The position numbers and the translations under genes are program-made. DNA of 8,075 nucleotides from Bacillota bacterium (GTDB taxonomy: Bacteria; Bacillota; Clostridia; Oscillospirales; Acutalibacteraceae): assembly GCA_023415895.1 (NCBI GenBank), contig JAEZJA010000132.1, positions 1 to 8,075 of the forward strand, written 5' to 3'. Shown here one piece after another: positions 1-6,138 of this stretch. The notes beneath the pieces are model-generated. The model had not been told where the DNA came from, made no database searches, and saw only the letters and a list, made by a program, of their open reading frames with translations. Every line of letters begins with the position of its first letter. Position 1 is the first letter of the stretch.

Positions 1-266
1 ACTTGGCGGAGCGTGATGTCGCGTGGTTCGCGTGACAGGGAATAGCCGCCGCGCGCCCCCTTATAGGAAAGAACAATGCCTGCGGCAACCAGCTTGCCCA
101 TGATTTTGAGTGTGAACCGCAGAGACACATTTGTATAATCTGAGATTGTCTGCGCATCCATGCGGCTGTCCTCAGACAACGCCTTGTCTGCATGCACATA
201 CCGTCCGTTTTCAGCGAGACAGTGTACGATGCGCACGGCATAGTCCGATTCTAAGTTAATATGCAT
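1..266 (-). CDS. Rrf2-family transcriptional regulator (N-terminal part, runs off the window)
   Basis: The 88 complete codons visible encode the winged-helix DNA-binding half of an Rrf2/IscR-type repressor. The start MHINLESDYAVR is the usual family opening. A helix-turn-helix region spans about residues 36-62, and the wing follows with KGARGGYSLSRE (69-80), the family's RGG-Y-L signature. Many members sense redox state, iron-sulphur clusters or cysteine metabolites through cysteines after about residue 90. That part lies outside the window, so the ligand cannot be judged. The ATG at 266 is chosen because it begins the conserved domain; its ribosome site is weak, with AAAGG about ten bases upstream. 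The gene lies 39 nt downstream of rpoD on the same strand. The gap holds only a 5-bp hairpin (286-301) without a T-run, so co-transcription with rpoD is possible. Family assignment is firm; target genes are unknown. Confidence 0.9.
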   Translation of the reverse strand, partial: MHINLESDYAVRIVHCLAENGRYVHADKALSEDSRMDAQTISDYTNVSLRFTLKIMGKLVAAGIVLSYKGARGGYSLSREPRDITLRQ

Positions 267-305
267 AAAGACAACTGCCTTTCGGTACCGTGACACCGGT
301 ATGGA

Positions 306-1568
306 TTAATCGAGAAAATCCTTGAGCTTCTTGCTGCGGCTGGGATGGCGCAGCTTGCGCAGGGCCTTGGCTTCGATTTGGCGGATACGCTCACGCGTGA
401 CGTCAAACTCCTTACCCACTTCCTCCAGCGTGCGCGGGCGGCCGTCCTCCAGACCGAAACGCAGGCGCAGCACCTTTTCTTCACGAGCGGTCAGCGTGGA
501 CAGCACGTCGCCCAGCTGTTCTTTAAGCAGGGTGTGCGAAGCGGCATCGGCGGGAGCCGGCGCTTCGTCGTCGGGAATGAAGTCACCCAAATGGCTGTCC
601 TCTTCCTCACCGATGGGGGTTTCGAGCGACACGGGCTCCTGCGCCACGCGCATGATCTCCCGCACCTTATCCACCGGCATATCCAGCTCGTCGGCAATCT
701 CCTCTGCGGTGGGCTCGTGCCCGTTTTTATGCAGCAGCTGGCTGGATACCTTCTTGACCTTGTTGATGGTTTCCACCATGTGCACAGGAATACGGATCGT
801 GCGCGCCTGATCGGCAATCGCGCGTGTGATGGCCTGGCGAATCCACCAGGTCGCATAGGTGGAGAATTTAAAGCCCTTGGTATAATCAAATTTTTCAACG
901 GCCTTGATCAGACCAAGGTTGCCCTCCTGAATCAGATCAAGAAATTGCATACCACGGCCGACATAGCGTTTCGCAATGCTGACGACGAGACGCAGGTTGG
1001 CTTCGGACAGACGCTTTTTAGCATATTCATCTCCGTCAATGATGCGGATAGCCAGATCGATCTCCTCTTCAGGCGTGAGCAGCGGCACGCGTCCGATTTC
1101 CTTGAGATAAACCTTCACAGGATCATCGATAGCGATGCCGTCGGGTGTAACCGCCGCTTCGCTTTCCTCGCTTTCGGGAACATCCAGCGCAAAGTTGAGA
1201 TCGGCAAACACTTCGGTCTCAAAATCATCAATGATCTCGATATTCTGGGATTCGAGCGCATCGTAGACCTTGTCCATCTGATTGGGATCAAATTCCACAT
1301 CCTCGAGCGCGTCCAAAATCTCCTGTGTGGTCAGCTTTCCCTTGACTCGGCCGATATCCAGCAGCTCCTTGATGAGAGTGCTGCGATCCTTTTTGATTAA
1401 TCCGACGTCATCCGCATCCTTGGCCGCTGCCAAAGCGGATTTGTCCGCCTTAACCGATGTGACCGGCGTATCGGACAGCGGAGGAGTGGGCTCCTCGGCT
1501 GCTTCAAAATCGTAATCGTCGAGTTCCTCATCTTGCAGGTGCAGATCGTTCATCTCATTATTGCTCAT
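306..1568 (-). CDS. rpoD: RNA polymerase primary sigma factor (sigma-70/SigA)
   Basis: This 420-residue protein is the housekeeping sigma factor that directs RNA polymerase to -10/-35 promoters. An acidic N-terminus (1-30) is followed by a region 1.1-like segment (about 58-115). Region 1.2 starts near [13 protein letters not shown] (148-160). Region 2 (about 187-257) carries the core-binding stretch around [13 protein letters not shown] and the region 2.3/2.4 promoter-melting and -10 recognition helix [17 protein letters not shown]. Region 3 covers about 260-340. Region 4 (about 345-418) includes the -35-reading helix around [20 protein letters not shown]. Length is normal for a clostridial SigA, shorter than the E. 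coli protein because the large non-conserved insert is absent. The ATG at 1568 has AGAGGA six bases upstream. Only 15 nt separate it from the dnaG stop, so the two are almost certainly co-transcribed. No dedicated promoter is evident in that gap. Confidence 0.98.
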   Translation of the reverse strand: MSNNEMNDLHLQDEELDDYDFEAAEEPTPPLSDTPVTSVKADKSALAAAKDADDVGLIKKDRSTLIKELLDIGRVKGKLTTQEILDALEDVEFDPNQMDKVYDALESQNIEIIDDFETEVFADLNFALDVPESEESEAAVTPDGIAIDDPVKVYLKEIGRVPLLTPEEEIDLAIRIIDGDEYAKKRLSEANLRLVVSIAKRYVGRGMQFLDLIQEGNLGLIKAVEKFDYTKGFKFSTYATWWIRQAITRAIADQARTIRIPVHMVETINKVKKVSSQLLHKNGHEPTAEEIADELDMPVDKVREIMRVAQEPVSLETPIGEEEDSHLGDFIPDDEAPAPADAASHTLLKEQLGDVLSTLTAREEKVLRLRFGLEDGRPRTLEEVGKEFDVTRERIRQIEAKALRKLRHPSRSKKLKDFLD

Positions 1569-1583
1569 TGGTATTCCTCTTTC

Positions 1584-3356
1584 TTACTTCTTGTGCTCAC
1601 GCATGGCGGCAAGCATCTCATGAATCTTATCATCAGGCAGCTGTGAGAGCTGATCCGGATTTTTAAAAACAAGCAGTTCGTGCTCCGATAGAATCACATC
1701 CACATACTCCACGGCCTGCTCGGGCGTATGAGCGCCCTCCCGCGCGTTTTTGAGCATGTTGGAGATATATGCCATGCCATTCTCATCGTAATCTGCCGTG
1801 AGAAAGGGCAGATCGATCAGCAATCCCTGGCGGCTGCGATCCAACAGGCGACTGTACAGTGCACGGTTGAAGGGGGTGACCATCAATTCGGGCGTCAGGC
1901 GCTGCGAAACCGCCTTGATATAATCGGGGTGAAGAATAAGCAAACCCAGCAGCCCCTCCTCCGCACGGCTGGCGCGTACAAAACGCTCGGCATCGGGGTT
2001 GGCCTTGCGCATGCTGTCCTCCGACTGACGCACCGCTTCAGACAGCAACTTTTTCTGCTGTTTCTTGTGTTCGGCTTTCAAGCTGCGGCTGATCTGCGCG
2101 AGAATTGCGTCCTTGCCCACCGAAAGCTCGGTCGACAGCTTGCCGGCATACACATCCCGCTCGATGGGACTGCTGAGCTTGGCCAGCAGCTCGGATGCCT
2201 CCCGCAGATATTCCACACGCCCGTCCGAAGTATCCAAAGCATATTGTGCACCAAGGACGCTCAGTTGATACTCCACGTCGTTTCCCGACCGCTCCACCAG
2301 CAGCTTGAAGCGTTCGGGGCCATACAGCTTGATAAACTCATCGGGATCCTTGCCGCTGGGAATGGTTATGACACGGATGTGCACGCCTGTCTGCCGCAGA
2401 AGGGCGATGGCGCGCTGTGCTCCCTTGCGCCCGGCGGCATCCGCATCAAAAACCAAAACGACTTCATTCGCATACCGGGCAATCAGCCGGGCATGATCGT
2501 CGGTAAAGGAGGTGCCGAGTGCGGCCACGGCGTTGGTGAAGCCTGCTTGATGAAGAGCAATCACGTCCATATACCCTTCACACAGGATCAGATTGCCCTC
2601 CTTGGTAGCCTTAGCATAATTGAGAGCAAACAGATTGTTGGTCTTTTTGAATACAAGGGTATCGGAGGTGTTGAGGTATTTGGGCTTGGAATCGTCCAGT
2701 ACCCGGCCGCCAAAGGCGATCACGTTGCCCCGGATATCGATAATCGGGATGATCACGCGGTGACGAAAAATGTCGTATATGCCGCTATTCGATTTCCGGC
2801 TGACGGCTGCGAGAAAAGCGGCTGTCAGTTCATCATCCTTAAAGCCCTTGTGGCGCATGTGATCGATCAGCGCATGAAAGCTGTCGGGTGCATACCCCAG
2901 GCCGAAGCGGCGGATGGTGTTGTCCGTATAGCCGCGCTGATAGTAATACTCCAGCCCCTCTTTTCCCTCGGGCGAATAGAGCATTTGATGAAAAAAGCGC
3001 GCCGCCTCACGGTTGGCCTCGAGGATACGCATACGCAGTCGGGAAACGGAATCGTCCACGTTGTCCTCGGGCATCTTCATACCGGCGCGGTCAGCCAAAA
3101 AGCGGATCGCGTCCATATAATCAAGGTTTTCAATTCGTTTAATAAATGTAATGACGTCGCCGCCAGCACCGCAGCCAAAGCAATAAAAGGAAGCGGTGTC
3201 GGGATAAACGGTGAAGGACGGCGTTTTTTCGCCGTGGAAGGGGCAAAGCCCAACCGAAGTCCTTCCCCGGCGTTTGGTATGCACATACGAGGATACCACA
3301 TCGTCAATATCATTTCGGCTGATCAGCTCCTGTAAAAAGCTGTCGGGCAACGGCAT
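1584..3356 (-). CDS. dnaG: DNA primase
   Basis: DnaG synthesises RNA primers at the replication fork and interacts with the DnaB-type helicase. The protein is 590 residues. The N-terminal CHC2-type zinc domain has C38 and H41 (CPFH) and C59 and C62 (CFGC). The RNA polymerase domain includes IAFGGR (213-218), a basic KPKYLNTSDT segment, and the TOPRIM fold with E260 (LCEGYMDV) and D304/D306 (VFDADAAGRKG), the metal-binding catalytic residues, followed by GKDPDE (335-340). The last 150 or so residues form the helical helicase-binding region. All key residues are present. The ATG at 3356 is preferred over an in-frame TTG 21 nt upstream, because the perfect AAGGAGG (3364-3370) is 7 nt before the ATG, whereas the TTG would place that ribosome site inside the coding region. 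It lies between dgt and rpoD. Confidence 0.98.
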   Translation of the reverse strand: MPLPDSFLQELISRNDIDDVVSSYVHTKRRGRTSVGLCPFHGEKTPSFTVYPDTASFYCFGCGAGGDVITFIKRIENLDYMDAIRFLADRAGMKMPEDNVDDSVSRLRMRILEANREAARFFHQMLYSPEGKEGLEYYYQRGYTDNTIRRFGLGYAPDSFHALIDHMRHKGFKDDELTAAFLAAVSRKSNSGIYDIFRHRVIIPIIDIRGNVIAFGGRVLDDSKPKYLNTSDTLVFKKTNNLFALNYAKATKEGNLILCEGYMDVIALHQAGFTNAVAALGTSFTDDHARLIARYANEVVLVFDADAAGRKGAQRAIALLRQTGVHIRVITIPSGKDPDEFIKLYGPERFKLLVERSGNDVEYQLSVLGAQYALDTSDGRVEYLREASELLAKLSSPIERDVYAGKLSTELSVGKDAILAQISRSLKAEHKKQQKKLLSEAVRQSEDSMRKANPDAERFVRASRAEEGLLGLLILHPDYIKAVSQRLTPELMVTPFNRALYSRLLDRSRQGLLIDLPFLTADYDENGMAYISNMLKNAREGAHTPEQAVEYVDVILSEHELLVFKNPDQLSQLPDDKIHEMLAAMREHKK

Positions 3357-3363
3357 GGCATTC

Positions 3364-3370
3364 CCTCCTT
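3364..3370 (-). promoter_or_regulatory. Shine-Dalgarno of dnaG that fixes its start
   Basis: On the minus strand AAGGAGG lies 7 nt before the ATG at 3356. It is a full-strength site and rules against the upstream in-frame TTG as the dnaG start. Confidence 0.85.
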
Positions 3371-3377
3371 GCTGCAA

Positions 3378-3411
3378 ATCCGAAACGGATCCGTCTCTAC
3401 TATAAACGGAT
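3378..3411 (-). other. Overlapping alternative hairpins in the dgt-dnaG gap
   Basis: Three CGGAT/ATCCG elements lie in the 72-nt gap before dnaG. On the minus strand ATCCGT (3406-3411) can pair with ACGGAT (3389-3394) across an 11-nt loop. Alternatively ATCCG (3386-3390) can pair with CGGAT (3378-3382) across a TTT loop. The two stems share bases 3389-3390 and so cannot form together. The second stem ends 7 nt before the dnaG Shine-Dalgarno. Neither is followed by a T-run, so neither looks like a terminator. A role in setting dnaG translation or in RNA processing is inference only. Confidence 0.4.
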
Positions 3412-3428
3412 GTAACGTTAGTATGCCA

Positions 3429-4445
3429 CTAATTGGTAAAGTTCATTCCCTTTACTTCCCACGCATGGGGGATAAAGAGCGTATTATAGATCTCGAGCGC
3501 GTAATTGTCGGTCATTCCGGCAATATAGTCGCACACAGCGCGCGCTTCCCCTTCCTGCTCGAGAATATCACGGTATTCTTCAGGCAGGCATTCGGTGTGT
3601 GTCGTCAGATGCTCAAACAACCGCGAAATCAGTCCGTCCACCTTGGCCTCCTCGCGTTTGGCCACGGGATTGCGGTATAAGGCGGCAAACATAAACTCGT
3701 GCAGCTTATTGAAATACTCGGCGGTGCGTTCGTCCATCCGGATATCCTCACCGCTGTTTTCGACCACGGAGGATACCAACCGGTCAATGCGCTGAGAACG
3801 CGAATCACCCAATGCCTTTCGAATATCTGCGGGAACGTCGTCTTCCTTCATCACGCCGGCACGGATGGCGTCATCCATGTCGTGATTTATGTAGGCTATA
3901 CGGTCGGCTATGCGGACAATGCGTCCCTCAAGTGTGGCGGCCTGCTCCCCTCTCGTGTGATGGAGGATGCCGTCCCTCACCTCCCAGGTAAGGTTGAGCC
4001 CCTGTCCGTTGTTCTCCAGCTTGTCCACCACGCGCACGCTCTGCTCATAGTGATGAAAACCGCCCTCAATCAGAGAATCCAGCACACGTTCGCCTGCATG
4101 CCCAAAGGGCGTGTGCCCCAGATCGTGACCAAGTGAAATGGCTTCGGTTAAATCCTCGTTAAGCTGCAAGGCACGGGCAATGGTGCGCGCAATCTGCGAA
4201 ACCTCCAGCGTGTGAGTTAAGCGGGTGCGATAGTGATCGCCCTCGGGAGACAGAAAGACCTGTGTTTTGTGCTTGAGGCGGCGAAACGCTTTGGAATGCA
4301 AAATACGGTCGCGATCACGCTGATAGCAGGTGCGATAAGCACAGGGTTCCTCGGGACGCCCGCGCCCCTTGCTCTCAGCCGCGAAAGCCGCATTGGGAGC
4401 CAGAAACTGCTTTTCGAACAATTCATTGCGTTCCCGAATCGTCAT
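3429..4445 (-). CDS. dgt: Deoxyguanosinetriphosphate triphosphohydrolase-like protein (HD family dNTPase)
   Basis: Members hydrolyse dNTPs to the deoxynucleoside and tripolyphosphate, balancing precursor pools for replication. The 338-residue protein shows the full HD-domain metal set: H78 in RLTHTLEV, H107-D108 in LGHDLGHTPFGHAGE, and D181 in RIADRIAYINHD. Arg-rich N-terminal motifs (YRTCYQRDRDRILHSKAFRR, 37-56) and LKHKTQVF (57-64) are typical of the shorter bacterial Dgt-like group, which is often regulated by dNTPs and may act on several dNTPs. Exact substrate preference cannot be read from sequence. The start at 4445 is chosen over an in-frame ATG-like start 33 nt upstream, because AAGGAGG (4451-4457) lies 5 nt before it. 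It heads the dgt-dnaG-rpoD cluster, 72 nt before dnaG and downstream of a candidate promoter. Confidence 0.95.
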   Translation of the reverse strand: MTIRERNELFEKQFLAPNAAFAAESKGRGRPEEPCAYRTCYQRDRDRILHSKAFRRLKHKTQVFLSPEGDHYRTRLTHTLEVSQIARTIARALQLNEDLTEAISLGHDLGHTPFGHAGERVLDSLIEGGFHHYEQSVRVVDKLENNGQGLNLTWEVRDGILHHTRGEQAATLEGRIVRIADRIAYINHDMDDAIRAGVMKEDDVPADIRKALGDSRSQRIDRLVSSVVENSGEDIRMDERTAEYFNKLHEFMFAALYRNPVAKREEAKVDGLISRLFEHLTTHTECLPEEYRDILEQEGEARAVCDYIAGMTDNYALEIYNTLFIPHAWEVKGMNFTN

Positions 4446-4450
4446 AACAT

Positions 4451-4457
4451 CCTCCTT
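4451..4457 (-). promoter_or_regulatory. Shine-Dalgarno of dgt that fixes its start
   Basis: On the minus strand AAGGAGG lies 5 nt before the ATG at 4445. It makes the start at the MTIRERNELF sequence much more likely than an upstream in-frame start. Confidence 0.85.
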
Positions 4458-4536
4458 TTCACCAGCTCTTTGCTGCACATCAAAGCTCCATCCTTTTCAA
4501 ATGAAACCATCGCAGAAGTCCAAATTTCTTCTGTCA

Positions 4537-4565
4537 TTAATATATATACAAAAAGTGTCTGTCAT
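4537..4565 (-). promoter_or_regulatory. Candidate sigma-A promoter for dgt-dnaG-rpoD
   Basis: Minus-strand -35 ATGACA (4560-4565, five of six consensus bases) and -10 TATTAA (4537-4542, four of six) are separated by 17 nt of T-rich sequence. An overlapping TATATT gives a better -10 at a 15-nt spacing. The likely start point is about 85 nt upstream of the dgt ATG. It sits in the only gap of more than 100 nt upstream of the cluster. A 9-bp direct repeat (AATGACAGA on this strand) overlaps the -35 and recurs just downstream of the -10 (4558-4566 and 4530-4538). Confidence 0.5.
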
Positions 4566-4594
4566 TTTCCTTCTTGAATCAAAAAGAAAATTCC

Positions 4595-4606
4595 TTTTGC
4601 GCAAAA
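4595..4606. repeat. Perfect 12-bp palindrome TTTTGCGCAAAA
   Basis: This perfect dyad lies one base beyond the yigZ stop codon and about 30 bp upstream of the candidate dgt -35 box. As RNA it would make only a weak A/U stem, so it is not a convincing terminator. As DNA it could be an operator, but no particular regulator is indicated. Confidence 0.4.
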
Positions 4607-4607
4607 T

Positions 4608-5249
4608 TTAACGTGGGGCTTTAACATCAAAAGGGAGATACTCCTGACCGAGGAATTCGGCCGTCAGACTTCCTGCCGAGCGTTCGGTCAGCTGGGCCTG
4701 CACGGGTCCCAACAGCTCATGAGGAATGGAGAAATCCAGCTCCACGCGGTCGGTATAGCGCGTATCCGTCACAAAGCCGCCCATTTCAGGAATGAGCGCC
4801 GCCACCAGCCCATACTGCGCGTACTCACATGCAATACAGGCGCGGTCGCACAGGCGCATCTCCACCACCCCCGTAGCATCCATGGCCAGCTTGGCCGCAT
4901 GGGAATATGCACGCACCAATCCGCCGGTGCCCAGCAATATGCCGCCGAAATAACGCGTAACGGCAACCACGCAATCGGTCAATCCGGCCTTGAGCAATAC
5001 CTCCAGTACGGGTACGCCCCCCGTTCCCTGCGGCTCACCGTCATCCGAGTAGCGCCGAACCTGCCCTTCCCGCAGCACATACGCATATACCGTATGCTTG
5101 GCGCTCCAGTGCTCCTTACGGCGGGCAACAATAAATTCCAGCGCGGCGCTTTCATTGGACACGGGACAGATTGCGCCGATAAACCGGGAGCGTCGCTCAA
5201 CAAATTCGTCGGCTGCCTGCTGTTTGATGGTTCGGTAGACCGATTCCAT
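4608..5249 (-). CDS. yigZ: YigZ/IMPACT (UPF0029) family protein
   Basis: This 213-residue protein belongs to the family of E. coli YigZ and eukaryotic IMPACT; the bacterial function is not settled, with ribosome- or translation-linked roles suspected. Family motifs are clear: FVERRSRFIGAICPV (16-30), KEHWSAKHTVYAYVLR (45-60), SDDGEPQGTGGVPVLEVL (68-85) and RYFGGILLGTGGLVRAYSHA (99-118). A ferredoxin-like C-terminal domain (DUF1949-type) follows from about residue 136. Length is normal. The ATG at 5249 begins the conserved N-terminus and has AAGGGGGG about six bases upstream. The in-frame open sequence continues upstream through rpmE but is non-coding there. yigZ lies 61 nt downstream of rpmE, beyond a hairpin terminator, so it is probably expressed by read-through from the rpmE promoter. 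Confidence 0.93.
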   Translation of the reverse strand: MESVYRTIKQQAADEFVERRSRFIGAICPVSNESAALEFIVARRKEHWSAKHTVYAYVLREGQVRRYSDDGEPQGTGGVPVLEVLLKAGLTDCVVAVTRYFGGILLGTGGLVRAYSHAAKLAMDATGVVEMRLCDRACIACEYAQYGLVAALIPEMGGFVTDTRYTDRVELDFSIPHELLGPVQAQLTERSAGSLTAEFLGQEYLPFDVKAPR

Positions 5250-5272
5250 GCCGTCCCCCCTTAGATGAGAAA

Positions 5273-5296
5273 GAGCAGCGCCAAAAAGCGCTGCTC
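5273..5296 (-). terminator. Hairpin terminator or attenuator after rpmE
   Basis: The minus-strand arms GAGCAGCGC (5288-5296) and GCGCTGCTC (5273-5281) form a perfect 9-bp G/C-rich stem with a six-base TTTTTG loop. It is followed by TTTCTCAT, a short imperfect T-run. It begins 14 nt after the rpmE stop and ends about 12 nt before the yigZ ribosome site. Partial termination with read-through into yigZ is the simplest reading. Confidence 0.7.
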
Positions 5297-5310
5297 GATA
5301 AAGCATTTGC

Positions 5311-5520
5311 TTATTTCTCGTCGACGATACCAAAGCGCTTCTTAAAACGATCGACACGTCCGCCTGTGTCCACCAGCTTCTGTTTGCCGGTGAAAAACGG
5401 ATGGCATTTCGAACAAATTTCAACGCGGATATCGCTCTTGGTCGAACTGGTCTCAATAACCTCACCGCAGGCGCAAGTGATTGTTGTTTTCTGATACTTC
5501 GGATGAATATTCTCTTTCAT
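5311..5520 (-). CDS. rpmE: 50S ribosomal protein bL31, zinc-binding (C+) form
   Basis: bL31 is a small component of the large ribosomal subunit that bridges to the 30S head. The 69-residue protein is full length. The zinc ligands C16 and C18 (CACG) and C36 and C39 (CSKCHPF) are all present, so this is the zinc-containing form rather than the zinc-free paralogue that many bacteria make under zinc starvation. The opening [10 protein letters not shown] and the C-terminal [11 protein letters not shown] are diagnostic. The ATG at 5520 has AGAGGTGA about seven bases upstream. It has its own promoter and a leader of only about 34 nt, which leaves little room for an autoregulatory leader RNA. A hairpin terminator follows, then yigZ. 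Confidence 0.98.
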   Translation of the reverse strand: MKENIHPKYQKTTITCACGEVIETSSTKSDIRVEICSKCHPFFTGKQKLVDTGGRVDRFKKRFGIVDEK

Positions 5521-5560
5521 TTATGTCACCTCTTTCAGGCAGCCCATGATTAACAGCAAA

Positions 5561-5589
5561 ATGATAGCACAACTACGAAGAAAATGCAA
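5561..5589 (-). promoter_or_regulatory. Sigma-A promoter of rpmE with extended -10
   Basis: The minus-strand -10 TATCAT (5561-5566, five of six) is preceded by TGC, giving the TGn extension. The -35 TTGCAT (5584-5589) is moderate and the spacer is exactly 17 nt. The expected start point is near 5554, about 34 nt before the rpmE ATG. Confidence 0.7.
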
Positions 5590-5613
5590 GGACTAATCTG
5601 AATTATTTTTATT

Positions 5614-5651
5614 TCGGCTTCGGTTGACAGAAAAAGAACCGGAACAGCCGA
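5614..5651 (-). repeat. Imperfect inverted repeat between ymxH and rpmE
   Basis: The minus-strand arms TCGGCT/AGCCGA (6 bp) and CGGTT/AACCG (5 bp) form a two-part stem with a 4-by-1 internal loop and an 11-nt apical loop. The sequence after it is AATAAAAATAATT, A/T-rich but without a T-run. It could weakly end ymxH transcription or insulate the rpmE promoter 25 nt downstream. I see nothing else in the 5590-5734 stretch. Confidence 0.35.
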
Positions 5652-5734
5652 CACGTTTGCGTGTGACTCTCCCAGCTCTCCCGATTGATTTGGATGCTGC
5701 TTTGCACGAATCCCCTATGTATCGTCGTCGCCCC

Positions 5735-6034
5735 TCAGTTATAGAATATTCCCGAGAAGATTCCCCGCCTGCGCCGCGGACAGGGCGGAGGGCAGGCGCA
5801 CTCGTGATTGACCAGAATGGTATCCTCGCCGATCACGCTGATCTTACACCAGGGTATCACGATATCGTCATCGTGGCCGAACAGCCCGAAGCATTTGGGA
5901 CGGCCATGGATGACAATTGCGCACAGCTGCGCCGTACAGGTATCCACCTCCACATCGTCCACGCACCCCAGACGGCTGCCGTCGCAGACATTGATAACTT
6001 CTTTGTTATGCATATCGGTAATTCTGCATGTCAT
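5735..6034 (-). CDS. YlmC/YmxH-family sporulation protein (PRC-barrel)
   Basis: The 99-residue protein matches the small PRC-barrel family named after B. subtilis YlmC and YmxH, found in endospore formers. Conserved features are the opening MTCRITDMHNKEVINVCDGS, RLGCVDDVEVD (21-31), FGLFGHDDDIVIPW (49-62) and ISVIGEDTILVN (65-76). The molecular function is unknown; a sporulation-linked role comes from the family, not from this sequence. The ATG at 6034 has GGGAGGT (6041-6047) about six bases upstream. The domain normally ends near residue 77. Here a further 22 residues follow, starting CACPPPCPRRRRG, encoded by a G/C-rich inverted repeat. The protein is cysteine-rich, with ten Cys including three in the tail. 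It is preceded by its own candidate promoter and lies between the MGMT homologue and rpmE. Confidence 0.88.
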   Translation of the reverse strand: MTCRITDMHNKEVINVCDGSRLGCVDDVEVDTCTAQLCAIVIHGRPKCFGLFGHDDDIVIPWCKISVIGEDTILVNHECACPPPCPRRRRGIFSGIFYN

Positions 6035-6065
6035 ATCCGTACCTCCCGGCGCATCTTATCATTAC

Positions 6066-6096
6066 ACTATATGCGGCCGCGGCTCGTCTATGACAA
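6066..6096 (-). promoter_or_regulatory. Candidate promoter of the ymxH-family gene
   Basis: The minus-strand -35 TTGTCA (6091-6096) and -10 TATAGT (6066-6071) each match five of six sigma-A consensus bases, but the spacer is 19 nt, longer than the optimal 17. The spacer is G/C-rich and contains the 8-bp palindrome GCGGCCGC (6073-6080). The sequence CATATAGT also resembles a sporulation sigma-E -10 box, so the sigma factor is uncertain. Confidence 0.35.
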
Positions 6097-6138
6097 TCCA
6101 AAATTTTTCAGCAGAATTAATTTGTATGACCAAGCCAT

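Noticed and set aside
286..301. Hairpin between rpoD and the Rrf2 gene
   Set aside because: It has only a 5-bp stem and no T-run on the minus strand, so it is not supported as a terminator.
345..1400. Long open frame on the plus strand opposite rpoD (about 351 codons)
   Set aside because: It lies antisense to the sigma factor; openness follows from the codon composition of rpoD and no domain is recognisable.
1728..3335. Long open frame on the plus strand opposite dnaG (about 535 codons)
   Set aside because: It is antisense to a complete, motif-perfect primase; its translation shows no recognisable domain and no convincing ribosome site was seen.
3395..3427. Possible promoter for dnaG with -10 TATAGT at 3399-3404
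   Set aside because: The -10 is good, but at 17- or 18-nt spacing the -35 would be GGCATA or TGGCAT, with only two consensus matches each. The bases are better explained as a hairpin loop.
5250..5465. N-terminal extension of YigZ by 72 codons
   Set aside because: The in-frame extension crosses the rpmE gene and its terminator; the family's conserved N-terminus and a ribosome site coincide with ATG 5249.
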